From Gerris lacustris (lineage: Eukaryota > Arthropoda > Insecta > Hemiptera > Gerridae), in contig OX578280.1 in the NCBI GenBank assembly GCA_951217055.1, positions 42,349,882 through 42,413,881 of the forward strand: a stretch of DNA of 64,000 nucleotides, in the 5' to 3' direction. The notes under the pieces were generated by a model. The model saw nothing but the letters and a program-made list of their open reading frames with translations. It was not told the DNA's origin and did no database searches. Below, piece after piece: positions 31,901 through 42,200 of the stretch. How positions within the stretch are numbered: position 1 is the first letter of the stretch; each line of letters starts with the position of its first letter. The translations under genes and the position numbers were made by a program.

Positions 31901-33090
31901 TCTCTTAAAATACTACGTGTATGAGAAAGTAAAAATTATTAGAATAATAAAAAGCGTCATAAATCACACTATTTTCCTTTACTTTTATAATACAATTTTA
32001 TGTCAATAGCAATACTTTCTCTTTATTTATAATGTATATGAGAAAAGAAAAAAAAATCAGTGTGTATTTTGTTTATATTATTTCGATAAATCAGATTCTA
32101 CAAGATTCTAGCAAGCCCAAAAAAATAAATCAACTTGAATCAATGATTAAAGTTGATTTTGCCGGTGTGAAGGTAAAAACAGAGTTTGTTTACATTTTAA
32201 TAGAAAACCCCTACGCCGAATTTTGATAAATCAGATTTTCATTGATTTAGAGATTAATTGATTCTTTCAGTGTGAAGGGGTTTTCTATAATAAAAACGCG
32301 ATTGATTTTCATTGATTGAGACTTAAGAAGATTCTTTCGGTGTGAAAGGGGCCTTAGGGTCGAGACGTTTCTGAAATGTATTAACCAGCTAATTTATTCA
32401 CACTTTATAACGTTCAATACTACTCAATTCATCAACTAAGCAAAACACGTGAAATCGTTTAACTCGAAAACATCGGTAGAACTCGATAACGAAAATATAT
32501 CGAGGCTATCCTAATAAAACAGAAATGTTCAGTTTTGACTCCCTAAATACGGTCTATAGAATATCGACACCTAGACTTGGTACACCCTAAAAAGGTTTTT
32601 TCAATAGAAATATTATTTAAAATGTCATAGTGAACATCACGTTTTTTATTTAGCATGCGCGTAAATAAAAGCTGTGCCACATATGGTAACTAACCAAAAA
32701 TTTGATATCAAACATTAAAAACAATTAGCTGCTAAATGGCCTCCAAGAAGTTGTGATTTAACATATTTGGATTACATATTTTAAGGTTTGCTAACCCAGG
32801 CAGCCTAGAGATTTCTTTTTTTGCCCTAAATACTGTTTATAGATACTTCTAAACATTTAAACTTCCTCTCGCTTGAGATGTATAGAAACTATTAATACTA
32901 AAATGTATTTACCTTGATGATGATGATGTAAAATGATGATTACAATCATTTCAGCAAATGAAAGTAAAAATAGAAAAACAAGAGCGCAAATAATCAATAT
33001 TCGAATGTTCACTTTTGAACGAGACACAGAATCATTCCGTTCTGTTAAAAATGAGGTATCACTCTCAGAAACAAGGACAGACTTCATCAT
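19773..33090 (-). CDS. Gene B: membrane-anchored clip-domain trypsin-like serine protease
   Basis: Complete eight-exon gene, complement(join(32913..33090, 30057..30184, 27714..28077, 27428..27585, 25664..25767, 24995..25254, 21553..21707, 19773..19964)), 512 residues. Domains: cytosolic-type N-terminus (1-29), transmembrane segment (about 30-54) without a signal-peptide cleavage motif, six-Cys clip (about 63-106), Ser/Thr-rich stalk (about 108-205), activation junction P-L|I-A-N-G at 261/262, S1 domain with His305, Asp355 and Ser452. Asp at the S1 pocket base (D-T-C-K) predicts trypsin-like cleavage. Leu at P1 means activation by a chymotrypsin-like or CLIPC-activating enzyme, as in snake-like proteases. 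Topology predicted type II with the protease outside the cell. The gene lies between paralogs A and C; one intron is GC-AG. Confidence in the protease is high; membrane anchoring is inference from hydropathy and splice phase. Confidence 0.9.
20041..20140 (+). mobile_element. Non-LTR retroelement C-terminal fragment
   Basis: Plus-strand translation gives R-P-R-Q-S-Q, stop, [12 protein letters not shown], the conserved tail motif (GRPRxRWxDDVxxDL) seen near the C-terminus of many non-LTR reverse transcriptases. It is a short relic with a stop codon. Confidence 0.55.
20878..20912 (+). ncRNA. Hammerhead-like motif (relic)
   Basis: CCTTGAAGA, a GGAAA/TTTCC stem, GAAAC, GTT. Very close to 26896-26929 but with the triplet changed from GTC to GTT. 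Flanking CTGATCCT(C/A)GCTATCCTAA is shared too, so both are copies of one element. Confidence 0.3.
21115..21410 (+). mobile_element. Decayed retroelement (RNase H-like) fragment
   Basis: Shares an approximately 300-base diverged direct repeat with 26150-26440. In one frame it reads A-W-V-P-G-L-C-G-L; the other copy reads R-V-P-G-H-C-D-I, stop, S-N-E. This resembles the W-V-P-G-H-x-G-I-x-G-N-E motif of non-LTR RNase H domains. Non-functional. Confidence 0.45.
21553..21707 (-). CDS. Gene B exon 7
   Basis: Acceptor ATTTCAG, donor TGCAAG|GTAAAT, phase 1 to 0. It encodes the autolysis-loop to S1-pocket region, with V-S-S-K-T-C, Q-I-C-A-G-D and D-T-C-K. It is three codons shorter than in gene C. 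Confidence 0.93.
22467..23555. mobile_element. 1.09-kb inverted-repeat element
   Basis: Termini AGGGAATCCAATCCCGG and its perfect complement, with a second inner G/C-rich pair (GGGATTTCGGGAC and AATCCTGAAATCCCGGGAC-type). Flanks TTCTACGA and TTCCACGA suggest an 8-bp duplication with one difference (allowing two boundary bases), which would fit hAT-type mobilisation. No transposase seen. Confidence 0.65.
23876..23908 (-). ncRNA. Hammerhead-like relic
   Basis: Minus strand: AGAAGGCTG, loop, CAGCCGAAATCGGTC. It keeps the stem II plus GAAA plus GGTC layout, but the CUGANGA box is degraded. Confidence 0.2.
24668..24916. repeat. 30-bp tandem array (about 8 copies)
   Basis: Unit like CTTAAGTAACTTCTCACTAC plus AACAAATCTA, with one single-base insertion. 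Because the period is a multiple of three it keeps a minus-strand frame open as a 10-residue peptide repeat, but it lies inside a gene B intron and is not coding. No unique spacers, so not CRISPR. Confidence 0.95.
24995..25254 (-). CDS. Gene B exon 6 (Asp102 exon)
   Basis: 260 bases, identical in length and phase to gene C exon 6. It encodes the W-A-K-V-G-D-L-D start, Y-N-D-I-A-L-F-K-L with catalytic Asp355, R-P-L-C-L-F and A-T-G-W-G. It ends TTTGGAG followed by GCAAGT, a GC donor; the nearby GTATTG would give the wrong phase. Confidence 0.92.
25255..25663 (-). other. Gene B intron 5
   Basis: A 409-base intron, AT-rich; nothing else recognised in it. Confidence 0.7.
25664..25767 (-). CDS. 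Gene B exon 5 (His57 exon)
   Basis: Acceptor GTTGCCAG, donor AAGAT|GTAAAT (phase 2). It encodes [17 protein letters not shown] with catalytic His305. Confidence 0.95.
26150..26440 (+). mobile_element. Decayed retroelement (RNase H-like) fragment, second copy
   Basis: Diverged direct repeat of 21115-21410 within the same gene. The R-V-P-G-H-C-D-I motif is visible with an in-frame stop after it. Confidence 0.45.
26896..26929 (+). ncRNA. Hammerhead-like motif
   Basis: CCTTGAAGA, GGAAA stem with ATATA loop, TTTCC, GAAAC, GTC, G. It fits the compact hammerhead variants with almost no stem III known from Penelope-like elements. The first box reads UUGAAGA where CUGANGA is expected, so activity is uncertain. 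Confidence 0.35.
27428..27585 (-). CDS. Gene B exon 4 (activation site)
   Basis: 158 bases, same length and phases as gene C exon 4. It starts K/C-E-E-Y-A-K-T-V and contains the inter-domain Cys (D-T-C, residue 254) and the junction [14 protein letters not shown] at the new N-terminus departs from the usual I/V-V-G-G. Confidence 0.93.
27714..28077 (-). CDS. Gene B exon 3 (clip end plus mucin-like stalk)
   Basis: 364 bases against 118 and 130 in C and A. It begins M-M-C-C-P, closing the clip, then about 100 residues rich in Ser, Thr, Ala, Val and Gln. Near-repeats such as [33 protein letters not shown] and VAPTQGNIV occur every 16 residues. It ends ATAGCTAAGCAAA|GTAAGA. The stalk is probably O-glycosylated and extends the protease away from the membrane (inference). 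Confidence 0.9.
28295..28765. mobile_element. 471-bp MITE
   Basis: Ends AGGTTTGTTCCAACCA and TTGGAACAAACCT, inverted, flanked by ATA-type bases (28292-28294 and 28766-28768). The interior is rich in repeated TTCCAAC and GTTTGGAAC words. A degenerate relative is at about 45678-46075. Confidence 0.75.
28999..29420. repeat. Dispersed repeat shared with 53706-54140
   Basis: Matches include CTTAGCGATGTTAACG with CTTACCCATGCTAACG, GATCGTT(C/T)TGAAGAA, CGTTTCAGACAT and CTACTTG(T/A)CC. Same orientation, strongly diverged, no protein. Confidence 0.6.
30057..30184 (-). CDS. Gene B exon 2 (clip domain)
   Basis: Acceptor TTTTGTAG, donor ACACAG|GTAAAT, 128 bases as in gene C. Cys spacing C-x9-C-x5-C-x15-C-x9-CC (last pair in exon 3) is the same as in gene C. 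The phase-1 start joins exactly to the membrane-anchor exon, giving H-Q-E-V-L-C. Confidence 0.92.
30185..32912 (-). other. Gene B intron 1
   Basis: AT-rich. It contains (TA)n near 31280-31315, a hammerhead-like relic at 31440-31470 (CTGAAGA, GCCA/TGGC stem, GAAATATAG), a dispersed repeat around 31640-31930 and a set of related inverted words (TTGATTTTCATTGATT, GGTGTGAAGG) at 32080-32360. No exon recognised. Confidence 0.5.
32913..33090 (-). CDS. Gene B exon 1 (signal-anchor)
   Basis: ATG at 33090 (a second ATG follows directly). Residues 1-30 are polar with net positive charge near the membrane side (S-R-S-K-V-N-I-R); 31-54 are continuously hydrophobic; then H-H-H-H-Q. Donor CAAG|GTAAAT in phase 1 joins exon 2. 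No A-x-A cleavage site follows the hydrophobic core, so a type II anchor is more likely than a signal peptide. Confidence 0.82.
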
Positions 33091-33140
33091 TTAAACTCAA
33101 AACTAGACAAACAGGAGTCTGCCATAGCACTCAGCTTGCT

Positions 33141-33161
33141 TATATATACACCACCTTATCA
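33141..33161 (-). promoter_or_regulatory. Gene B core promoter candidate (TATA plus GATA site)
   Basis: On the minus strand TGATAAG (33161-33155) precedes TATATATAAG (33148-33139), about 50 bases upstream of the start codon, leaving a short 5' leader. GATA factors drive many fat-body and hemocyte genes in insects; a role here is inference. Confidence 0.45.
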
Positions 33162-33463
33162 ACCAAACAGAGAAGAGATAGCACAATTTTGCTTTAAATA
33201 GAAATACAACAATATAACAGTGACCTTAGTCACAACAATAACTATTCTATTAATCATAATAAATTTTATTACTTAAAAGATAATTATATCATTCTTACAA
33301 ATAATTTTATCATATTTTTTTACTTTCTTTTTACTATTAAGTTAGTTTTTTCCAAATATAGTAATCCTTTACAACATGTTGATGATTCAATTTATTGTAA
33401 ATACAATTATAAAAAAAAATATGTTAACTCGGTGCGTAGGCTTCCGCGGGTAGACTTGTAGTT

Positions 33464-33801
33464 AACAGTTTTGTTTTCCGGTGAAATCCACGTCACGAAG
33501 GGGTTGAAGTCCGACGTTTCGCTTCCACTTCTAGAAGCATATTCAGGGGTTTAGTGTATCGTGATGTTTACTTAAAGCAAAAACAAAGATATACTGACGA
33601 CTGGAGTGAAAGACGCGTTTCACAACAATAACTACCACTAAATACGCCGACCTTATATTCCAGTCGTCAGAGTGTCTTGTTGTTGCTTCAAGTAAACATC
33701 ACGATGCACCACACCCCTGAAGATGCTTCCAGTAGTGGAAGTGAAACGTCGGACTTCAACCCCTTCGTGACGTGGATGTCACCGGAAAACCAATCTGTTT
33801 T
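33464..33801. mobile_element. Foldback element carrying two hammerhead-like cores
   Basis: Long inverted repeat: left arm with TTTTCCGGTGAAATCCACGT and GAAGTCCGACGTTTC, right arm with the complements. Each arm holds a CTGAA..GAAACGTCGG core (33512-33546 on minus; 33717-33751 on plus). A related single-arm fragment lies at 63118-63178. Confidence 0.7.
33717..33751 (+). ncRNA. Hammerhead-like motif
   Basis: CTGAAGA, CTTCC stem with AGTAGT loop, GGAAG, then TGAAAC, GTC, G. All three conserved boxes (CUGANGA with N=A, GAAA, GUC) are intact, the best match in the window. Confidence 0.42.
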
Positions 33802-34468
33802 ATAAAATATGTTGATGAAAGTTAATCTGATGTAGCTGAAAATTGAAAGTGAATTGGAAACAATCGCCTGTTGAACTGTTGAAAATCTCCGTAAAAAATT
33901 GCACTACATCTTTAAATTTTGAAGATCGCTTTTTTATAACATAAACAACTTTGGTGAAAGTGTTTTCAAATCGGCCATTTTGATCCAAGATAGTGGCCAC
34001 ACATATGCATATGAAACCAAGATCCCTTAAGCACGCAATGCTCTAGAACTGCTAAAAATAAAAACATCATATTTCCTATAATAAAATTTAAGTCTGCGGC
34101 AATTAGGGAATCTCTGGAATATTACTCCAAAGGGGAAAACTGGGGCAAAGTAAAAAAGAGAGAATTGCTCCCAGGCCAAACTTTTAGAACTAAAAATTGA
34201 TAAAAATATTAATATCTAGATATTCTTGCTTATAGCTTCAACATTTTAATTATATAAAGTATTAAATTTAAAAAAATAGAATACATTTAACATTGCACCA
34301 CCATATCGAAACACGGGAATCCAGTTGGTAGACAATATTAAAGAGTTAACGGTGTTTCATTGTTTTCCGGGCATACGTCCAACCGTTCCCCAAAGTTTCA
34401 TCGCAATCGGATGAACGGTTTATAGGCAGGCATAAGAGACAGACAGACATAATTGGGATTTTTCTTCG

Positions 34469-34782
34469 AATCAATAACCTTGGCATCATTCGACGAGCAA
34501 ATTTAATTGCAATACAGAGGAATCAATCACATTGACATCACTTTACGAACCAATTTAGTTGTAACATTGAGGAATCAATAATATTGGCATCAATTGACGA
34601 ACCAATTTAGTTGCATTATTGAGGAATTAATAATATTGGCATCCACTGACGTAACAATTTAGTTGCATTATTGAGGAATCAATAATATTGGCATCCACTG
34701 ACGTAACAATTTAGTTGCATTATTGAGGAATCAATAATATTGGCATCCACTGACGTAACAATTTAGTTGCATTATTGGCAAA
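34469..34782. repeat. 52-bp tandem array (about 6 copies)
   Basis: Unit AATCAATAATATTGGCATCC then ACTGACGTAACAATTTAGTT then GCATTATTGAGG; the GGCATC word recurs at 34482, 34534 (variant), 34586, 34638, 34690 and 34742. The rightmost copies are nearly identical and the left ones more diverged. Confidence 0.95.
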
Positions 34783-34811
34783 TTTGGCTTTAATAATAAT
34801 TATATGATATA

Positions 34812-34915
34812 ATGTCTATACAGCTGATGGAGCGGTGAAAATAACCCCTTGTCATCCATAATACATATAGTTATTTAAGCCCCTTGGCAGGCCTAGGCCT
34901 TCCACGGGTTATTGC
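34812..34915. mobile_element. SINE 3' fragment
   Basis: TATACAGCTGATGGAGCGGT through CTTGGCAGGCCTAGGC matches the 3' part of the SINE at 44137-44235 (TATACAGCCGATAGAGCAGT, TTTGGCAGGCAGGCATAGGC). Confidence 0.55.
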
Positions 34916-36060
34916 ACGTCAGAGTTAGTTAGTTTAATCTTAAAGAAGTACATACATTAAGGGAAATAAATTTTAGACAAATTTATATTTATTACAATAT
35001 CATGTTAATTTATTAAAAAGAAAATTTATAAATAAGAAAAGGAAAATTATACGACACAAGATTCTTCTTTGATTAACAGCCAAGTTTGATCACAAAAATA
35101 CCATTTCTATTTTACAAAGCCTTTTCCGTGACACTGAAAAGGTGACAATCAGTGTCTATTCAAAATTTGTATCGGAAAAATCACTACTATTAATGTTGGA
35201 GGATTATTATTCAATGCTATCGACAACACTAATCTATACTGTTCAATCATATTCGATGACTTTAACATAATGAATCATTAAAAGTTTTTAATCATTATCA
35301 AGAGTCTACGAAACTAAGGATTGTAATTTTGTATTATCAATGTTTTTTAATAACAACAATGATCACCATGAGTATTTATAACTATCACTTGTAATTCCTA
35401 ATACTAACTTTAAAAATTACAATTTCTGTTCAATCATCATTAGGCTAACTAACGCTAATGATATTGTTCTATCCTAAAATGTAGTGCCTGCAACTCATTG
35501 ATCTTTACTGTAAAATCATCCTTACTCTATTTATCAATAGTGGTAAAGATCAGTTTTCAATCATCATCTTTTAATTTGCTCAGTAAAAGAATCTCAAAGA
35601 ATAATAAATGTCATCATCAGTTTTAAATTAAAAATGTATGATAAAAAAGTTTTCACTGCGTCCTAGATAGCTTTCTGATTTTATATAATATTACTATCAT
35701 TGATCAATCATAATTGAATTTTGAGTGGATCCAACATCAATTTTCAATCACTTTTAACGTCTCAAATATTATAAAGACTGTTGGAATGACAAAAAAAATA
35801 AAAATAGGGGAATAAATTTAACTCTCTTATTTATTTTTCTTCTATTTTTTTTCATTCTAACAGTGATTGGCCTTGATGAATGCTCAAGATGATATAAATG
35901 ATTAAAATTAGAGTTGCATTCACTCATTAGACAGTTATGAATTATTAATGATAATGATGGACTATCATGCTTTCTTGAAGCTTTTGATTTTGTTATATCG
36001 TTGTTTATATCGTTGATTATCAATTTTTATACTTGAAAAGCAGTTTTTTGGACATTTAAA

Positions 36061-36066
36061 TTTATT
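36061..36066 (-). promoter_or_regulatory. Gene C polyadenylation signal
   Basis: AATAAA on the minus strand 36 bases after the gene C stop codon. Confidence 0.6.
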
Positions 36067-36101
36067 GGTTGTAATTTGCTATATTTTTATTACGATGTAT
36101 T

Positions 36102-36290
36102 TCACAGCCTATCATCCTCCGACTGATCAGTCCAGACTGTCTTGACTATCCAAGGTAAGAAGTGTGATACCCTTGTGTAGACACCTGGATATCCGGTACC
36201 ACAAGACTTTCCGAACGATGTGACTCCCACAATGGCGTACATACAGTAGGGTTCCTTTAGTGGAATCTGTAGTGGACCACCTGAATCACC
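36102..36290 (-). CDS. Gene C exon 8 (Ser195 exon)
   Basis: Acceptor TGTTTCCAG, stop TGA at 36104-36102. It starts G-D-S-G-G-P-L, contains G-Y-P-G-V-Y-T-R-V and ends with an acidic tail (S-E-D-D-R-L). Confidence 0.96.
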   Translation of the reverse strand, partial: GDSGGPLQIPLKEPYCMYAIVGVTSFGKSCGTGYPGVYTRVSHFLPWIVKTVWTDQSEDDRL

Positions 36291-39200
36291 CTGGAAACAG
36301 ATTGATAAATATGATTGCATTTTTTTTTTACTTTCTAAGAAGCGTAGAATATTGGCGGATGCTTATATTCAGAAACCTTTTTTGACATTTTCAAATTTAG
36401 GTGATATCGACAGCATGTGGAGCTCCCAAACTTCAAAACATATTAAGCTTTTAACTATTTTATTGCTATCAATAATTTGTGTTCTGCCAACTGATAGCTA
36501 TTTCTCATTGTTGTTAGATAAGCTTATTACTGTTGTCACAGTTAACAAATGTTTTTATTTGTTATTTACTATGAGCATTAGTCTCTTTAACAATTTCATC
36601 TTTCATCTTCTAAACATCTATATTCTTATAATTTAGGACCTTAACTTTGTTCGTAATTTTTTATCTATTGCAATTTTACGAAACACTCCCCAGCACCTAT
36701 ACAATATATTGCATACAATTCAATAATGTAGTATGTTGCTACTAATTTGATGGCATTGATAACGGTTCATACTAATTTCACTTTCCCTCACAAACTCTTT
36801 CTAGCACCACAGGCTGCCTCCGATGTTTGAGCCACTTTTTTACTCACTATGCTCCAATCTTCCTCTTCTAAGCTCTTATTGATAACCGATAAAATTAGTT
36901 CACCTTCCTCTCACTAACAAGTTCTAGTGCCACTTGCTGCCTCTAACGTTTGACCAACAATTTGATTTGCTATTCATCAATACTCCCTCTTCCCCCCTTT
37001 AAGCTCTTTAGCTGTTATTGATAATTGATCAAATTGGTCCACCTTTCTCTCACTAACCGCATGTAGCACCACCTGAAATCTCCACCCCTTTTTAATTCAC
37101 TATGCTCACTCTGCCTCTAATAATTTTACTACGTTAGTGTTAATTTAAACAAACATAAAAAACTTCTTAAATACCATTTAATAATTATTAAGAAAACACT
37201 CTTTTAAATCCTTTACCTGACACGTATCCTTGCCAGCTTCGTCACCGGCGCATAGTTGTGATTCCTCCAAAATACCCTGGGCTAGTTTCTTCCCTCTGCT
37301 TGGTTTATACTTATCGTCACATGTCTTTGAACTGACCATTGCCAACTTGACTTTCATGAGAGTCGAACTTGCTGTTCCACCTAAATCAATAAAAGCCTTT
37401 TAAGGCACTTAAAAGTTGTTACGGTTAAACAAAAAAAAATTATAATAATAAGAGATGTCTTGGCTCGAATAGCAGTTGGCCCTCTCAGATTTCGGTTTAA
37501 TTAATGAGCTTTGAAGCTCGAGGGTTGATGGCCTCTAGATGCATTTCTAGATAGGTAATATCCCCTCTAAGATCTTGAGGGGGTATCTACCCTCGAACTT
37601 CTAAGCTTTCAAATTAGCATGTGGTGCTTCAAAACATGCTAGATTATTGTGTTGCTACCAATAATTTGTGCTTTATCACCTGATAACCAATTATTGTGGG
37701 GTCAAGTTAGGGTTGAAACTTCAGCTTTAAACTTCGAATTTGATAGTCAAATCTTATCGTATGCTAATTGGTGTGGCACGTAGCTTCCTCTCGTCCTATT
37801 ATTGAATGGTCACATGGGCATAAAATAAGTGTGGCTCATCAGCCATTAGCAAGTAGCTCACAGATGGTCACATGCAAATTTAAACCGTGTGTGCAAATTT
37901 GCATGTGACCATCTGTGAGCTACTTTCGACAAACTATAGAAATTTTATTAAAATCGAATGAGTACTTTTAAAGGCATAGGCTTATATAAAAAAGAAAGTT
38001 TGTGCGCATGCAGAATGCAGAAGATAAAGCAATAACCGCAAAAGATGGAAAAATGAGAGACCAATAGTGGGCTAATTGCAACTTACCGTCTACATGTCAT
38101 TAAAATCGGACTCGTAGTTTTTAGAATATAGTAGTTCGCGAAAATGTTAGACTATGTCAAAAAAAATGTTGAAGTTCGAATAAAAAAAAAAATCTTAAGA
38201 ATGATGAAAACTATTACTTCTCTTTTCTAAGCTATTATCTAACTATTCCTAAGCTTAGAAGCAGAACAAGGTAAGGTAAATTAACAATTTATTTAACTGT
38301 AAGCTTAAAATAAAATACATTTATCGTTTCTTGCAATCTTATATTCTTAAATAGTTGTGCTTAGAAGGAATTAAAGTGTTGTTCACGTCTCCAATATTTT
38401 TATTAATATCTACTATAAGGAATATTTTTTAATTAATTTGATTACATTTTTATAGTGGTGGTCTTTTGAAAAAATAAAAAGTTCAATTTCAATTATAAAC
38501 ACTGGGTAAGAAAGTCTACAATAAAAAGTAAATTAAATTAAAGCATTTTTATCATTATTAGTATATATAGACATGAAATTTGTTTTTTTAATATCAAGAT
38601 CAAGCAAACTAAAAAAAAAAAAAAATAATAATAATAATAATAAAAATAGCATAAAGATTAAGGGCATGCAAGCAGAGATGAATGATAGAGTACTACCATT
38701 ATTATTATCTGCGTATTAAAAAATGAAATTTTGATAGTCCATAAATCATGCAAATTTTAGTTCAGGTTGATAATGATACCCTAGAAATACTAAAATTCGA
38801 TCATGCAACGAGTACCACACAAATCTGGCACACTTGCTTTTGCTACGATAAAGTTTCCTGGTATTCTGGTATTATTAGATAAACTAGGTTTTCTGACAAC
38901 TCGTGTTCATTTTCTTCCGTAGTGCCCGGTGTCGGCTTTGGCATACTTTTCTGGTAACTCTAAACGAGGTTAAGGATGATTAGTCCAGTGTATGTATGTA
39001 TTTAAAAATTCAGTGTTGCACATTCGAGGCAATTCTATGATGCAACTAAATTATGCTTTCGGTAATAGGCGATACATGACAAAGACAGTGAGAAATCAAG
39101 TATGTATTCTTAATATTATTTAACTGTAACTTAGTTTAATAGAAAATGCCAGAAGGCATTTATTGCTCATTTCTAATTAATATTTTTTTATTACTTATTT

Positions 39201-42200
39201 ATTTAATTAGCAGTCGATTATCTTGCTCCATCTTTATCTTTCATTGAACGAGCGTAGTGATTTCTTCATTTCAGAGACTTCAGCTTTGGAAATTTTGTGT
39301 GTTTCTTTGTTTGTCTATCGATAAGTGGCGTAAAAATTGATCGATTTAAACAAAATTCAGCACATAGGAGCATCTTATAATTTGTGACTATTCTCTATAG
39401 TTTTTGGAAAATCTACACTAAATATTTTCAAGATGTTCTTCTTTAGCTAAGTTAGTGGTCATAAGGCGGCATAGAGTAGAACAAGCGAAGAATAATTTTC
39501 ATACTCATGTTGGGTTAAGAAGCAAATTTAGTGCGTCCTCAGTCTACCATTACAGAGCAATGTTTTGTTTAAGGCATGGTGCACACCAGGGAAGCTAATT
39601 TCAAGTATGCGAGCACATTGAGCAAACTTATTTAATTATGTCCAACGACGATGATGTTGATGTACTTTGTGCTGGCAATAAAGCAAAGGAAAAAAAGGAA
39701 TATTGGATTCCTTTATCCAAGATTGGCAGCATTGCACATAGAATGCATCTCAAGAACTATATGTGCTGATGAGAAGAATGTCCAAAACTCTATTTGATGG
39801 AATTTGTTTGCTAACAAATAAGAAAAAAACTCAAGTGACGTGTGTGCAAGTGCGTCAAGTGGTGTGTGTGTGTTTTCCCTGGCAGATTGAACCTTGTCCC
39901 TGTAGCAGAAATCATTGAGGGAAAAATTATGTAAACCAGATTATTTTTCAACCGTTTCAATAATTAAACAGTTGGAACGCAACTGTTGCCGTTATTAGGG
40001 TCCGCTACTTCCCCCTTCTTTGCGTTTGTCTTTCGTTAATACACTTGTATCTCCGAAGTAACAAACAAATTTAAAACTTAGTCGTTATGTTATTTTTGTA
40101 ATTACCCAAATATTTTTTTGAAACGTCTGTGCCAATTATGTTTGTTAACGAACTCATCCGCTTTTTTATATTGTCATCTATGTGAGTACTGATAGCGCAT
40201 ACTTGCTAACACTAACCAACCACCAAAAGAAGAGTTTCGTGCAACCTTTTTTATGGTTTCCATGTAACCCAATGAGTATGAAACTGGGTTCACGTAATCC
40301 GTTACCTCATTATGCTCCTTGTCCTTGTATTAGAGATTAAGTTTGCAGGTATTAGTTTATTAATTAGTAAATTATTTTAATAGGTAATTAGTTTGATATT
40401 ATTAGTTAAGGGTTCGATACCCGGTTTGTTAACTTAAGTTTTTATTATTTTTCTTACCCTCTCTCCTTTTCTATGAACTAAAAATTAAAAAGAAAATGTC
40501 TTCTACTACTTCTACGTGTACTTCTACATCTACAACTTTTTTTAAGATAACTTCTACAATACTGTTACTTATATAGTTATGTAGGACTTTTACTTTCGTA
40601 TTCTATATCCGATTGTTTTTCTATTTGGTCCGAAGCTTCTGGATCTTGCACATCTTCTTCTTCAGTGCCATTTATATTTATTCTTAGAGAACTACTAGCA
40701 TCATCTAACAAACAAAAGTCATAATAGCAGAAAAGAAAAAAAAATGAAAAATAAAAAAAAAAAACAGTTCATTCTCATAAAACAGATTTACTCTTAGAAC
40801 CTGCAGAAAGAAATTAAGATTTATTTCACTAAACTATAATTTGCGGTGAAAATGTTCTTTAGCCAACAAATGAACTATAATAATAAACAAATCATTTATA
40901 ATAAAAAAACAGTTCTTTAACTGGTAAAAATAATATCGACCTCAATCCAACTACGAGTATTTATCAAATCTAAAACATCGACAATTTGGTACTTCAGAGT
41001 TGAAGAAAAGTGGTTTTGGTATGTAAGATAAAACTGATCGATGTATTTTGAAGTATCAGTTGTTAGGCTGCTGTTTCGTCAGATCCAAAACATCGATGTT
41101 ACCGAAACAACTGATCCAACAGATCGACATCAAACATCGATAACTTCGATAGATCTGATCTAAAACTTCTGATGCACGATGCTCGAGTACTTGATTAAGT
41201 CAATGATTAAAAAAATCGCTGATACTAATTTAATGTGATACACCCTTGTAATTCTCGTATATAAGTAATAGCTGGCTGAAGAGGTGTTATAGGAGGTAAT
41301 CACTGTTTCATTTGAGAAGTTTTGACCCGATTAAAAGATCATCTTCTATCATGGTTTTCATTCTATTCAAAAAACGTAAAACATCCAAGAAACGTCTCAA
41401 ATGAAACAGTCATATTACATCTCTTCAGCCATCTATTACTTATATACGTCAATGATACAGTTAATGCCTGCTTAATGACTATAAAATTAAAGATTTAATT
41501 CCCTGATAATAAAATCTGTATCCCTTGCTATCTCACGATTCAGCTTGATAGCCACATGCTTGATCGACATTAGTCGATTAGTAATTTTAAAACTAGATGA
41601 TTCCAGAATTAATAATGAATTGATAATAATTCTTAATATTAAATCCAAATTCCATGCTTTCCCATGTATAAGTATCGAATTGTTTTTTTAAATAACATTT
41701 TCCATTTCTATTATCAAAATTTTATGGTTACAATAATTTGATAACAGGCGATAATTCTTACCCTTTAAACACAAAATAAGGCTAGGAATCTATAGTCTAA
41801 AAGTAAATGAATAGCTGATTTAGATGTTGAATCTATGTGGGTTAATACAATATCAGTCAAATTAAGAAGTGGTTAAGAATCTATTAATTAAATAAAATAT
41901 TGAGATCAGGGGATTAAGGTGAAGAGTTTAGGAATCTACTGAATACAAACAAATAGACATGTAGTTTAGGTCAGGAATAGGTTAAAACTAAACAACAATT
42001 TAAAAAGGTTGGAATCTCTCCTCAAGATTGCTTTATTAATGCTAACACTTTCTACATTTAAGAGTTGCTCATCATTTTGGAAGCTGTTATAAAATTTTCA
42101 AAGCTGTGTTGACTCAAATTTAAAAAAGTATGTTGGAAACAGGAGACTAAAATCTAGAGTACTGAAAATAGAAACAGTCGATTTGAGTAAAGACTCAAAG

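Larger units (their letters stand above)
33162..36101. other. Gene B/C intergenic spacer
   Basis: Contains foldback 33464-33801, the 52-bp array 34469-34782 and a SINE fragment 34812-34915. From 34916 to 36060 it is AT-rich with many ATCAATCAT-type words and no recognisable gene. Gene C's likely polyadenylation signal is at 36061-36066. Confidence 0.6.

Noticed and set aside
40405..40435. tRNA gene suggested by GGTTCGATACCCGG
   Set aside because: Only a B-box-like string; no A box, no cloverleaf, no acceptor stem.
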